Shown: piece by piece, positions 1 to 7,957 of the stretch
Layout: each line of letters starts with the position of its first letter
Numbering within the stretch: the stretch's first letter is position 1
Assembly: GCF_007896435.1 (NCBI RefSeq)
Contig: NZ_VCBL01000002.1
Coordinates: 1 to 64,000, forward strand
Direction: 5' to 3'
Origin: Rummeliibacillus suwonensis
Lineage (GTDB): Bacteria; Bacillota; Bacilli; Bacillales_A; Planococcaceae
DNA: 64,000 nt
The notes under the pieces: model-generated
Database searches by the model: none
The model's input: the letters and a program-made list of their open reading frames with translations, nothing else
Told to the model about the DNA's origin: nothing
Program-made: the position numbers and the translations under genes

Positions 1-17
1 ATCAAACTCTCCATAAA
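1..17 (-). rRNA. 16S rRNA, 5' end only (partial)
   Basis: Read on the minus strand the first bases of the window give TTTATGGAGAGTTTGAT, the characteristic start of a Firmicutes 16S rRNA. Only about 17 nt lie inside the window; the rest of the rRNA operon continues beyond base 1. The leader and promoters directly upstream support the call. In B. subtilis ygxA also lies beside an rRNA operon. Confidence 0.9.
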
Positions 18-174
18 AGTTAAGTTTGAAAGCTCATTTGCTTTGCTAGCGTATCATCCGAAGATGATATCTATTTTGTCTTTGTCACTAACGAAGGTTA
101 GTGACAAAATTTTATTGATTAACGTCTTGCTTGTTCAGTTTTCAAGGTTCATATCTTGCTGTCATCTTAGCGAC
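18..174 (-). promoter_or_regulatory. rRNA operon leader with boxA-like sequence and perfect hairpin
   Basis: This is the transcribed leader ahead of the 16S gene. On the minus strand it carries CTTGAAAACTGAACAAGC (about 132-149), typical of Bacillales rrn leaders and resembling the antitermination boxA region. It also has a perfect 12-bp inverted repeat, TTTGTCACTAAC (81-92) and GTTAGTGACAAA (97-108), with a 4-nt loop. The hairpin may serve in pre-rRNA processing; that role is inferred. Confidence 0.75.
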
Positions 175-180
175 TTTTAA

Positions 181-209
181 ATCTTATCATCAAACTTCTT
201 TAATGTCAA
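181..209 (-). promoter_or_regulatory. rrn promoter P2
   Basis: On the minus strand TTGACA (204-209) and TAAGAT (181-186) are separated by exactly 17 bp. This is a near-consensus sigma-A promoter placed about 165 bp upstream of the 16S 5' end. Confidence 0.85.
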
Positions 210-277
210 TGTTTTTTTGAAAAAGTTTTTTTAGAAGCTTAACTTTCAACCTTCACACGTTTTCAAAGACATATGAT

Positions 278-307
278 ATTTTACAATAATTCCTCCATAA
301 AGGTCAA
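278..307 (-). promoter_or_regulatory. Possible rrn promoter P1
   Basis: On the minus strand TTGACC (302-307) and TAAAAT (278-283) are 18 bp apart, about 97 bp upstream of P2. Tandem promoters are usual for Bacillales rRNA operons. It also lies downstream of the ygxA stop codon. Confidence 0.55.
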
Positions 308-362
308 TACTTTTTATGAAATTATTTCATATAATCTAAACACTGTATTCATTAATATACAA

Positions 363-1238
363 CTAATCGGCAGATTGTTCAACCTTATATAGTCTGTGGA
401 AGATCATATCACTTTTTGTTTCTACTTGTTCAACTAGAATATATCCTTTACTAATTAGAAATTCAACAAACACTTCTAAGTCGACAGAGTAATTTTTCAA
501 TTCTTCTTGCTCATGCATTTCTTGAATTGTCCAATATTCCTTTTTGGACATAACATTGACGATATGGCGAGCTCCATCAGCAATGCGGGAATGAATCAAA
601 AACTCACTAGCCAAAAACAACAGCTCTAATCTTTTCTGGATAGACTCTTCGCTCGTTATTAATTCTTCATATAATTTATAAATTTCTGGATCAATTTGTT
701 TTACTTGTGACCATACAGTTACCTCTGGATATAATCCTTTATCCAATATTGCCAATCGTGCCAAATGATGTAGCGATTCAACAACATGATTGTATGCATC
801 TAAGTAATTGGTTTCTTCTAGACACACTTTCCCCTCTAAATAATGACGAATCAATTTTGCAAATTCGATGCCCATTTTGATGTTTCTTCCATAGAAAGGG
901 AAGTCCTTTAGATTTTGTTTTAAATTGCTCACATATTCATTTCGATCAAATACTATTTTCCCAAACAATATCCAATCAATTAATTTTTTATTGGTACCAA
1001 CCAGTAACCATTTATGTAGTTGCTTTTCAGTGATAATATGCATAGCTGCTTTTTGATTTTCAAAAGTGTAATGTTTTGTATAAACAGGCACACTGTTCTC
1101 TTTTGCAATGACTAAAAGGATCGTATCAAAGGTATCTGTAATCGGACTTACTTTTTCTCTTTTCTCTACTATAATAATCCCTAACGTATTAGGTTGACTT
1201 GCACGTTCTTGGTATATTGGACGAAGTAATTGCTCCAT
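363..1238 (-). CDS. ygxA: Nucleotidyltransferase-like protein YgxA
   Basis: A 291-residue soluble protein beginning MEQLLRPIYQERASQ, recognised as the Bacillales YgxA family, annotated as nucleotidyltransferase-like. No experimentally established reaction is known to me. I do not see a clear GSxxxGxxxxxSDID-type nucleotidyltransferase signature, so catalysis is uncertain. The start is supported by AGGAGG (minus strand, 1246-1251) 7 nt before the ATG. It lies between ygzB (divergent) and an rRNA operon, the same arrangement as in B. subtilis. It is transcribed toward the rRNA operon on the same strand, and the rrn promoters lie just after its stop codon. Confidence 0.85.
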   Translation of the reverse strand: MEQLLRPIYQERASQPNTLGIIIVEKREKVSPITDTFDTILLVIAKENSVPVYTKHYTFENQKAAMHIITEKQLHKWLLVGTNKKLIDWILFGKIVFDRNEYVSNLKQNLKDFPFYGRNIKMGIEFAKLIRHYLEGKVCLEETNYLDAYNHVVESLHHLARLAILDKGLYPEVTVWSQVKQIDPEIYKLYEELITSEESIQKRLELLFLASEFLIHSRIADGARHIVNVMSKKEYWTIQEMHEQEELKNYSVDLEVFVEFLISKGYILVEQVETKSDMIFHRLYKVEQSAD

Positions 1239-1373
1239 TAATATCCTCCTAGAATAAAATCTCTTTCATAATAATTATCTTTCGACAGTTGAAGTTAGAT
1301 TCCTCTTTGAAGTTTCAATTCGTATTGCCTTACGTTCCTGTTTTTAGTATGCTTTAGAGTAGGAGGCTTGCAA

Positions 1374-1757
1374 ATGAAATCCAATAAGAAACCTTATAAA
1401 AGTAAAATTAATAAAATTCGTACATTTGCTTTATCATTGATATTTATTGGCTTTATCATCATGTATGGTGCTATTATCTTTAGAGACCATAAGTGGGCAG
1501 CGATGATTTTTATAGCTTTGGGTATGCTTTGTATTATTGCTAGTACGGTTGTTTACGCTTGGATTGGTCTATTATCAACACAAGCTGTTATGGTCGAATG
1601 TCCGAATTGTCATAAACATACAAAGATGCTAGGTCGCGTTGATATGTGCATGTTTTGTAATGAGCCTTTAACATTGGACAAGTCATTAGAAGGTAAAGAG
1701 TTCAATCAAGATTATAACAATAAAAGAGAAAAACATAAAAAAAATAGTCAAGAATAA
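1374..1757 (+). CDS. ygzB: UPF0295 membrane protein YgzB
   Basis: A 127-residue protein of unknown function. It has a basic N-terminus, two hydrophobic segments (about residues 13-33 and 38-62) separated by a short charged loop, and a C-terminal zinc-ribbon-like part with CPNCHKHTK and CMFCNEP (two CxxC pairs). Sequence and length match the YgzB/UPF0295 family. ATG 1374 is preferred to the in-frame TTG at 1368 because AGGAGG at 1361-1366 is 7 nt from the ATG. It is convergent with perR, and a terminator lies at 2046-2090. Confidence 0.9.
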   Translation: MKSNKKPYKSKINKIRTFALSLIFIGFIIMYGAIIFRDHKWAAMIFIALGMLCIIASTVVYAWIGLLSTQAVMVECPNCHKHTKMLGRVDMCMFCNEPLTLDKSLEGKEFNQDYNNKREKHKKNSQE

Positions 1758-1845
1758 TAGAATGATTTTTTCGAGGATTTGTGATTTAACTATCTAATTT
1801 CAATTTACATCGGAATTTTCTCTATTAAATGCGTCCATCGTATTA

Positions 1846-1915
1846 GCTTCCAGATCTTTTCGAACTTGCTTGAAAAGTTCCTTTTATAGTTTTCGACGGA
1901 GGAACTAGCTTGAAT
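1846..1915. repeat. Family C inverted repeat, copy 1
   Basis: The ygzB-perR gap holds TTTTCGAACTTGCTTGAAAA, an inverted repeat around the core GAACTTGCT. The same core recurs at 4472-4549 inside a larger palindrome. The remaining part of the 386-bp gap (1758-2143) holds only the terminator at 2046-2090. Confidence 0.45.
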
Positions 1916-2045
1916 TTGACATGCTTGCGACAACAAGCCTCAAATGTGAACCATAAGATCGTGGCCATTCAAAATAGATAGTTCTATTCAATATATGATT
2001 CTATCGCAAAATGTCAACTCTTAAATAGAAGAAGATACAATGCAA

Positions 2046-2090
2046 AGAGCACAAAATGCTGTTTTAGCAGCAATCTGTGCTCTATTTTTT
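2046..2090 (+). terminator. Intrinsic terminator
   Basis: AGAGCACA (2046-2053) pairs with TGTGCTCT (2076-2083) around an inner GCTGTTTTAGC hairpin, followed by TTTTTT. The T-run is on the plus strand, so it ends rightward transcripts from ygzB, about 290 bp after its stop. Confidence 0.75.
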
Positions 2091-2143
2091 CATATGATGA
2101 AGCTGATGAATCCATGCTCTTGGACAGTCCATTGCTTAAACTA

Positions 2144-2590
2144 TTATTCTTCTGTTTGATTTTCTTTCTTCGCACATTCTGGGCATATTCCGTATACTTC
2201 TAATCGATGAGAGTTGACCTTAAAACCGGTCACATGGGCGGCAAGATGTTCTACCTCATCAAGACCAGGATAATGGAAATCTACAATTTTGCCACAGGAT
2301 TCACAAATGATATGATAATGTTTGCTTGTCACAAAATCGAAACGACTAGCGTTATCACCATATGTCAATTCTCGGACAAGACCTGCTTCACGAAAAACGC
2401 GTAAATTATTATATACAGTAGCAACACTCATATTAGGAAATCTATGTTCTAATGCTTTATATATATCGTCAGCCGTAGGATGTGACATTGATTCGATCAA
2501 ATACTCAAGAATCGCATGACGTTGAGGAGTAATCCTTACGCCAGTTTTCTTTAGCGTGTCGAGTGCGTTTTTTAAATGTAGTTCAGACAT
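2144..2590 (-). CDS. perR: Peroxide-responsive repressor PerR (Fur family)
   Basis: A 148-residue Fur-family metalloregulator that senses hydrogen peroxide by metal-catalysed oxidation of histidines and represses oxidative-stress and metal genes. It is nearly collinear with B. subtilis PerR: winged-helix part with [13 protein letters not shown] and [13 protein letters not shown], then the dimerisation/metal part with [19 protein letters not shown] and a C-terminal CPEC. The CxxC pairs form the structural zinc site. ATG 2590 is chosen over 2596 and 2605 because GTGAGGTG lies about 7 nt before it. A Per box overlaps the transcription start, indicating autoregulation, and pfeT (24509-26419) has a second Per box. 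Confidence 0.96.
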   Translation of the reverse strand: MSELHLKNALDTLKKTGVRITPQRHAILEYLIESMSHPTADDIYKALEHRFPNMSVATVYNNLRVFREAGLVRELTYGDNASRFDFVTSKHYHIICESCGKIVDFHYPGLDEVEHLAAHVTGFKVNSHRLEVYGICPECAKKENQTEE

Positions 2591-2623
2591 CGCCATGCAC
2601 CTCACTTCATAAATATTATTTAT

Positions 2624-2670
2624 TTATAATCGTTATAATTAGTTTACTTAATAAGTAGTGCAAATGTCAA
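2624..2670 (-). promoter_or_regulatory. perR promoter with Per box
   Basis: On the minus strand TTGACA (2665-2670) and TAAACT (2641-2646) are 18 bp apart. Immediately downstream, 2624-2638 reads TTATAATCGTTATAA, one mismatch from the PerR operator TTATAATNATTATAA. The box covers the expected start of transcription, so autorepression is the natural reading. Confidence 0.85.
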
Positions 2671-2699
2671 CAATTCTAGCCGTTATTGCGGTTTTCTGT

Positions 2700-2985
2700 T
2701 CATTTATAGGCAGTAAGCACCCCATTGGATGAGGGTTTCAATCTATATGCTATCAAGGTGAATTTCCTTTATAATCCAATGAAATTCACTATGTAAAAAC
2801 ATCTGCCTTCTTCATTGAATTCTCAATTAAATGACGATAATGATAGTTGTTTATTTACAATTTGCTTCACATTCGCCAAAAGGAATACTTGTTACCTTAA
2901 AATTTTGAATATTTTGTAAAATAAAAGAAGGCAGTGAAAGTTAAAGAACCCCCACTCCCCACTGATAAAAAATTCATTTATCATT
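2700..2985. repeat. Decayed family A-like sequence in the perR-bcp gap
   Basis: GGCAGTAAGCACCCC near 2708 and CCCCCACTCCCCACTGATAA near 2947-2968 resemble the two ends of family A in inverse orientation, with about 220 bp of unrelated-looking AT-rich sequence between them. No gene is visible in 2671-3088. The match is weak and may be two fragments. Confidence 0.3.
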
Positions 2986-3088
2986 ATTTTGGCAACTCTA
3001 TTTTTATTTTTCACAAATCAAGTAAGAATTGTTTGTTGGCAAAAATACCTACTAATACAGATTTCTCTATCCTTCCTTTATCATTCCC

Positions 3089-3235
3089 GATAAAGTGAAA
3101 CTCCATCAGTGGGGATTTTCTTCATCCCCCACTGAAATAGAGAAACTCAGGTTAAAAGTTGTTCCCCCATCTCTCTTCTTCGTTTCTCTCTAAATCTTGA
3201 GATGTGGATCTTACTGCCTGTTTAAGCGGGGTAAA
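3089..3235 (+). repeat. Family A structured repeat, copy A1 (abuts bcp stop)
   Basis: Starts GATAAAGTGAAACTCC, followed by the first hairpin CAGTGGGG/CCCCCACTG. It lacks the central core (GCCACGTCC...) and ends with AGCGGGGTAAA directly against the bcp stop codon (3236-3238 on the minus strand). Because it sits at a 3' end it could become part of the bcp mRNA tail. Confidence 0.8.
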
Positions 3236-3709
3236 CTATTCTTCTTTATCACGAAGATAGTTTAATACTTCCTCAATATGGTTTTTGACGCGTACTTTAC
3301 GCCATTCTTTTTCTATAATTCCCTCTTTGTTGATCAAAAATGTAGAACGTTCAATCCCCATATATTCTTTACCATACATTTTCTTCAGCTTCCAAACGCC
3401 ATAAGACTCTGCTACTTTGTGATCTATATCTACAAGTAAAGAAAAAGGTAGTCCATGTTTTTCGATAAATTTTACATGTTTACTCTCGTCATCAGGACTT
3501 ACACCTAAAATCACTGCGTCCAAATCTGAAAAATCTTTATGCGCATCACGAAAACCACACGCCTCTGTTGTACAGCCAGGTGTTAAATCTTTAGGATAAA
3601 AATAGAGTACGACTGATTTTTTCCCCTTATAATCAGATAAAGAAACCGGCTCCCCTTTTTCATTGTGTAATGAAAATACTGGTGCTTGTGTACCTTCCAA
3701 CATTGTCAT
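3236..3709 (-). CDS. bcp: Thiol peroxidase Bcp (peroxiredoxin Q)
   Basis: A 157-residue atypical 2-Cys peroxiredoxin that reduces peroxides using thioredoxin in the cytoplasm. The conserved DLTPGCTTEACGFRD places the peroxidatic Cys at residue 46 and the resolving Cys at 51. The C-terminal part GIERSTFLINKEG is also typical, and the length equals the family norm. The start at 3709 has GAGGAG 5 nt upstream; an ATG two codons later is possible. It corresponds to B. subtilis ygaF and keeps its position between perR and ygaE. No Per box is evident at its promoter. Its stop codon touches repeat A1. Confidence 0.93.
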   Translation of the reverse strand: MTMLEGTQAPVFSLHNEKGEPVSLSDYKGKKSVVLYFYPKDLTPGCTTEACGFRDAHKDFSDLDAVILGVSPDDESKHVKFIEKHGLPFSLLVDIDHKVAESYGVWKLKKMYGKEYMGIERSTFLINKEGIIEKEWRKVRVKNHIEEVLNYLRDKEE

Positions 3710-3781
3710 GTTAACTCCTCCATTTCATATACTTTCTATATTGTAACAATTTATTTGGCACTTTGTAGAATAATTGACTAC

Positions 3782-4464
3782 AATAAAGTGAAGCTTCCAT
3801 CAGTGGGGGTTTTCTTCATTCCCCACTGAAATAGAGGAACGAAAGTGAAAAGCGTCACGTCCTGTGGCGACACTTGAGTGACCAACATCTTGCCCGCTCA
3901 AACCATCGGGCGCATGCGGCAGTTGATCCCCCACCTATCTTTCTCGTTTCTCTCTAAACCTTGTGGTGGAGGTCTTACTGCCCGTTAACACGGGATAAAA
4001 AGATACAAACCTATGTAATAAAGTGAAACTTCATCCAGTGGAGAATTTTCTCCATCCTCACTGGATGATCATTGAAACAATCTTACATTACAGGCAGTTA
4101 CCTATTTATCTTCTTGCCTTTTCCATGTATCTTTGAAATGGGAGCTTATTACCCGCTAGTGCGGAATAAAGTAAAGCTTCCATCAGTGGGGTTTCCTCAT
4201 CCCCCACTGATGGTTAGCTGAACCAATCGGGCGCATGCGTCAGTTGATCCCCACCTCTCTTTCTTGTTTCTCTCTAAACCTTGAGGTGGGGGTCTACTGC
4301 CCGTTAACACGGGATAAAGTAAAACTTTCCCCAGCGGAAATTTTCATCACTAGGTGTTAGGTGAACTAATCAAGCTTTTATAACAAGCTAAACCTTCACT
4401 TATTGTCTGCTTGTTTCTTGCATCTTAAAGTGGAAACTTATTGGCTGATAGTGCTACGGGATCA
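3782..4464 (+). repeat. Tandem family A array, copies A2-A5
   Basis: A2 (3782-3999) is a full-length unit with first hairpin, the core GCGTCACGTCCTGTGGC, GTGACCAACATCTTG, a long stem and the end CGGGATAAA. After a short spacer, A3 (4018-4171), A4 (4165-4318) and A5 (4312-4464) follow head to tail. Adjacent units share the junction GATAAAGT or AATAAAGT. A4 is a short form in which GGTTAGCTGAACC replaces the central part. A3 and A5 are diverged but keep the first hairpin. The array fills most of the 894-bp bcp-ygaE gap. Confidence 0.85.
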
Positions 4465-4471
4465 ATTACGC

Positions 4472-4549
4472 CTCCAGTTAACCGGCGTCCGGATTTTTTT
4501 CGAACTTGCTCGAAAAATTCCTCTTCAAAATCCGTGACATCCACCGGAG
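4472..4549. repeat. Family C inverted repeat, copy 2
   Basis: A nested palindrome. CTCCAGT pairs with ACCGGAG at the ends (4472-4478 and 4543-4549), CGGATTTT pairs with AAAATCCG inside, and the core TTTTTTCGAACTTGCTCGAA folds back on itself. The core is shared with 1846-1915. It lies about 55 bp before ygaE. Confidence 0.5.
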
Positions 4550-4603
4550 ACTTTATCATTAAATTGAATATAAAACATAGAAAGTGAGGTTACCCATTTT
4601 CAT

Positions 4604-5698
4604 ATGAAATTAGGTGCCCGAATATTAAAAACAGGAGTTGCCATTGTATTGGCTTTATTTGTAGCTAAAGCATTACATTGTCCATCTCCAATATTTGCAG
4701 GAATCGCTGCTATTTTCGCATTGCAGCCTTCCCTTTATCGTTCTTATCGAACAATTATCGAACAATTACAAGGAAATCTGATTGGTGCAGTCGTCGCTGT
4801 TACATTCGGCTCTATTTTTGGTCATGAGTATGTAGCTGTTGGATTAGCAGCTATTGTTACATTATCGATTATGATTAAATTTAAACTTGAAGATAGCATC
4901 TCGCTAGCCCTTGTTACTATGATTGTTATTATGGAAGTTCAAGGCGAGCAATTTATTATGTTTGGTCTTATTCGCTTTGCTACCATAATGATAGGTGTAT
5001 TAGCCGCCTTTGTGGTGAATCTCCTATTCTTGCCGCCCAGATATGAAACACGACTTTTTACATCTATCAATATTTTACAAGACGATATCATTCGATGGAT
5101 TCGCTTGGCTGTCCGTCAAGCTTCAGAGCATACTTCTACAAAGCAATCATTGAGAGCATTGAAGCAGCGTTACGAACGCATCAATACTTTATATCATCTA
5201 TATAAAGAAGAGCGTGCATATTTTGGCAAAAAGAAATATATAAAAGCACGTAAATTAGTCGTCTATCGACAAATGATTTTAACGACGAAAAAAAGCATTG
5301 AAGTATTAAACCGTCTGCATTTGCACGAAAATGAAATGACCAATTTACCAGAACGTTTTCGGATTATGATTCAAGAACGATTAGATTATTTGTTAACTTA
5401 TCATGAACAGTTGTTTTTAAAATATACAGGAAAACTTAAACCCGAGCATATCACGTGGGTAGGGCAAGAAGAATATCTACAGCGTAATGAGGTTATGGAT
5501 ATATTCGCCGAACACATTGTCTTAGCACATGCAGATGAAAATGAAGAAGAATTTTCAAGCTATCATCTGTTGCATATTCTTTCTCGCATTTTAGATTATG
5601 AAGAAAACCTTGAACATCTCGACACACTGATCATGGCTTATCAGAATCACCATTCACACGAGCTCTTAAAAGTAGAAATAGAAGACCGAACTATGTAA
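4604..5698 (+). CDS. ygaE: Aromatic acid exporter family membrane protein YgaE
   Basis: A 364-residue protein of the UPF0421/ArAE_1 family. The first 140 residues form four to six membrane segments (VAIVLALFVAKAL, IFAGIAAIFALQPS, LIGAVVAVTFGSIFG, ATIMIGVLAAFVVNLLFLP). A long, charged, cytoplasmic helical domain follows (about 145-364). Relatives are proposed efflux components for aromatic or other organic acids; the substrate here is unknown. The start codon is ATG 4604. The ribosome site GTGAGGT is rather far (13 nt), and no better in-frame start is seen. In B. subtilis ygaE follows ygaD; here a dipeptide permease operon separates them. Confidence 0.8.
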   Translation: MKLGARILKTGVAIVLALFVAKALHCPSPIFAGIAAIFALQPSLYRSYRTIIEQLQGNLIGAVVAVTFGSIFGHEYVAVGLAAIVTLSIMIKFKLEDSISLALVTMIVIMEVQGEQFIMFGLIRFATIMIGVLAAFVVNLLFLPPRYETRLFTSINILQDDIIRWIRLAVRQASEHTSTKQSLRALKQRYERINTLYHLYKEERAYFGKKKYIKARKLVVYRQMILTTKKSIEVLNRLHLHENEMTNLPERFRIMIQERLDYLLTYHEQLFLKYTGKLKPEHITWVGQEEYLQRNEVMDIFAEHIVLAHADENEEEFSSYHLLHILSRILDYEENLEHLDTLIMAYQNHHSHELLKVEIEDRTM

Positions 5699-5702
5699 TA
5701 TC

Positions 5703-5921
5703 AATAAAGTGAAGCTTCCATCAGTGGGGGTTTTCTTCATCCTCCACTAAAATAGAGGAACTCAGGTTAAAAGCGCCACGTCCTTGGCAACACCTGAGTG
5801 ACCAACATCTTGTTGGCCCAAACCAATCGGGCACATGCGGCAGTTGATCCCCCCACCTATTTTTCTCGTTTCTCTCTAAACCTTGAGGTAGGGGTCTTAC
5901 TGCCCGTTAACGCGGGATAAA
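5703..5921 (+). repeat. Family A structured repeat, copy A6 (full length)
   Basis: A 219-bp unit starting 4 bp after the ygaE stop codon. Hairpin 1 is CAGTGGGGG/CCTCCACT. The core reads GCGCCACGTCCTTGGCAAC, followed by ACCTGAGTGACCAACATCTTG, then the long stem GGCAGTTGATCCCCCC.../GGTAGGGGTCTTACTGCC and the end CGCGGGATAAA. It lies immediately before the dpp operon terminator. Confidence 0.85.
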
Positions 5922-5930
5922 AATCTTTTG

Positions 5931-5976
5931 AAAAACCGCAATATATCTTTCTGGTCAAAGATATTGCGGTTTTTTT
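5931..5976. terminator. Terminator of the dpp operon
   Basis: ACCGCAATATATCTTT pairs with AAAGATATTGCGGT, with A- and T-runs on both sides, directly after the dppC stop codon on the minus strand. The symmetry allows termination from both directions. Confidence 0.85.
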
Positions 5977-5977
5977 C

Positions 5978-6868
5978 TTAATTTTTCATTTTAGGATCGA
6001 GTGCATCACGCAATCCATCTCCCATCAGATTGAAGCCTAAAACAGTAAGCATAATAGCTAAACCAGGAAAAATCATCGTCCACGGGGCATTAACTAAGTA
6101 TACTCTAGCATCTGACAACATTTTTCCCCATTCTGGAGTTGGTGCTTGTGCGCCTAGACCAAGAAATCCTAACCCAGCTGCTTCAATAATCGCAGAAGCA
6201 ATGGCAAGAGTCCCTTGTACAATAACGGGCGTCATTGAGTTAGGGAGTATATGTCTAAAAAGAATGCGAAAGTCATTCATCCCAATTGCTTTCGCTGACA
6301 TAATATATTCTTCTTGTTTAATACTCAATACTTTGGAACGAATAAGGCGTCCAAAGTTCGGTACATTGATAATGGCAATTGCGATGAGTGCATTTTGTAA
6401 AGAAGGTCCTAAAACTGCTACAATTGAAATAGCTAGTAAAATACTTGGAAAAGCTAATAAAATATCAAATAATCGAGAAATAATTGTATCTACCCAGCGA
6501 CCATAATAACCTGCTACAATCCCTAAAATACTTCCTACAATCACTGAACCAATGACAGATGAGAAACCAACCCATAGCGAAACTCGTGCACCATATACGA
6601 CACGAGAGAATATATCTCGTCCAAAGTCATCTGTACCGAACCAATGCTTAGCTGATGGCGCCATTAAGCGTTCACTTAAATTTTGTTCGTTCACCCCTTG
6701 TGGAGCAATCCATGATCCAAAGATAGCTAATATGATGAAGAACGCCACAATACCTGCTCCAACTACAGCAGCTTTGCTTTTCTTAAAGTTGTGCCAAGCT
6801 TCTTTCCATGGTCCAACTTCCTTATGAGTTGTTAAATTCTCTGTCGTATTCGCAACAACTTCAGACAT
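5978..6868 (-). CDS. dppC: Dipeptide/oligopeptide ABC transporter permease (DppC-like)
   Basis: A 296-residue inner membrane permease of the DppC/OppC type. It has a cytoplasmic N-terminus, six membrane helices, the OppC_N region (KSKAAVVGAGIVAFFIILAI), the periplasmic-side motif HWFGTDDFGRDIFSRV, and an EAA loop ending in IIEAAGLGFLGLGAQAPTPEWG. Start ATG 6868 has AAGGGGGAG upstream; a longer frame to 6928 lacks such a site and overlaps dppB. It follows dppB by 13 bp and is the last gene of the operon. Confidence 0.9.
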   Translation of the reverse strand: MSEVVANTTENLTTHKEVGPWKEAWHNFKKSKAAVVGAGIVAFFIILAIFGSWIAPQGVNEQNLSERLMAPSAKHWFGTDDFGRDIFSRVVYGARVSLWVGFSSVIGSVIVGSILGIVAGYYGRWVDTIISRLFDILLAFPSILLAISIVAVLGPSLQNALIAIAIINVPNFGRLIRSKVLSIKQEEYIMSAKAIGMNDFRILFRHILPNSMTPVIVQGTLAIASAIIEAAGLGFLGLGAQAPTPEWGKMLSDARVYLVNAPWTMIFPGLAIMLTVLGFNLMGDGLRDALDPKMKN

Positions 6869-6881
6869 ATTGGACTCCCCC

Positions 6882-7886
6882 TTATTTATACTTAATTCTT
6901 GGATCAATAACACTATATAAAATATCAACGATTAAATTTATCATGACGAAGATAAATGCAATGATTAAAATCCCTGATTGTATAACAGGATAATCACGGA
7001 AACTGATTGCGTCATACACATAGCGACCAATTCCAGGCCAGCTGAAAATGGTTTCTGTAAGAATAGCGCCACCGAGCAATAGCCCCATTTGTAAACCAAT
7101 AACCGTTAATACAGGAATGATAGCGTTTTTTAATGCATGTTTATAAATAACGATAAACATCTTTTGACCTTTTGCACGAGCTGTACGTACATAGTCAGAT
7201 CGCATAACTTCGAGCATACTAGAACGGGTCATTCGAGCAATAATCGCCATCGGTATCGTCGCCAGTGCAAAAGCTGGTAATATCAAATGTTTTAACACAA
7301 CGATTAATTGATCAAATCTCCCTTGAATGATTGTGTCCAGTATGTACAAATGCGTTATTGCCGTAACAGGATCTCTTGTATCTTCTCTCCCAGTAGTGGG
7401 TAGCCAATCAAGTTGAGTGCCAAAGGTCCATTGTCCCATTAAACCTAACCAAAAAATAGGAACTGACACCCCTACTAATGCAAAAACCATTGCCGTATAG
7501 TCAAACCATGAATTTTGAAACCAAGCTGAAATGATCCCTGCATTGACACCTATTACAATTGCTAGAATCATTGCGAATAATGAAAGTTCCAAAGTAGCAG
7601 CCAAATAAGACCAAATCTCAGTAGATACCGGAACCTTTGTACGCATAGATTCACCTAGATCACCTGTTAATAAACCGCCTAAATAATGAAAGTATTGAAT
7701 ATACCATGGATTATCTAATCCTAGATTTGCACGCAACGCCGCGACTGCCTCTTTAGTGGCCTGTTGCCCTAAGATTACTTTCGCGGGATCACCAGGAATT
7801 GCACGGATGATCATAAATACTATAAAAGTCATTCCAAGCAAAACGGGAATCAACTGTAATAATCGTTTGCCGATATAGTGAAGCAT
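6882..7886 (-). CDS. dppB: Dipeptide/oligopeptide ABC transporter permease (DppB-like)
   Basis: A 334-residue permease with six predicted membrane helices, beginning MLHYIGKRLLQLIPVLLGMTF. The EAA-type cytoplasmic loop is DYVRTARAKGQ. It has the family ending with ETIFSWPGIGRYVYDA. It pairs with the DppC-like protein to form the membrane channel. GAGAGGTGA precedes the ATG at 7886. A strong hairpin (7925-7946) lies between the binding-protein gene and this gene and may lower expression of the permeases relative to the binding protein. Confidence 0.92.
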   Translation of the reverse strand: MLHYIGKRLLQLIPVLLGMTFIVFMIIRAIPGDPAKVILGQQATKEAVAALRANLGLDNPWYIQYFHYLGGLLTGDLGESMRTKVPVSTEIWSYLAATLELSLFAMILAIVIGVNAGIISAWFQNSWFDYTAMVFALVGVSVPIFWLGLMGQWTFGTQLDWLPTTGREDTRDPVTAITHLYILDTIIQGRFDQLIVVLKHLILPAFALATIPMAIIARMTRSSMLEVMRSDYVRTARAKGQKMFIVIYKHALKNAIIPVLTVIGLQMGLLLGGAILTETIFSWPGIGRYVYDAISFRDYPVIQSGILIIAFIFVMINLIVDILYSVIDPRIKYK

Positions 7887-7924
7887 TCTTCTTCACCTCT
7901 CCATCCTGTATTAGCTAAAAATAT

Positions 7925-7946
7925 GCCCCTGCCCTAAAGCAGGGGC
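7925..7946 (-). terminator. Intercistronic hairpin/attenuator after the binding-protein gene
   Basis: GCCCCTGC (7925-7932) pairs perfectly with GCAGGGGC (7939-7946). On the minus strand it is followed by ATATTTTTA. Its position between a solute-binding-protein gene and its permeases is typical of partial terminators or mRNA stabilisers that keep binding protein in excess. Confidence 0.7.
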
Positions 7947-7957
7947 CTCCATTTCTT

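Noticed and set aside
3782-4464. CRISPR array
   Set aside because: The units are about 150-220 bp, palindromic and diverged, without short identical repeats separated by uniform spacers; no cas gene is in the window.
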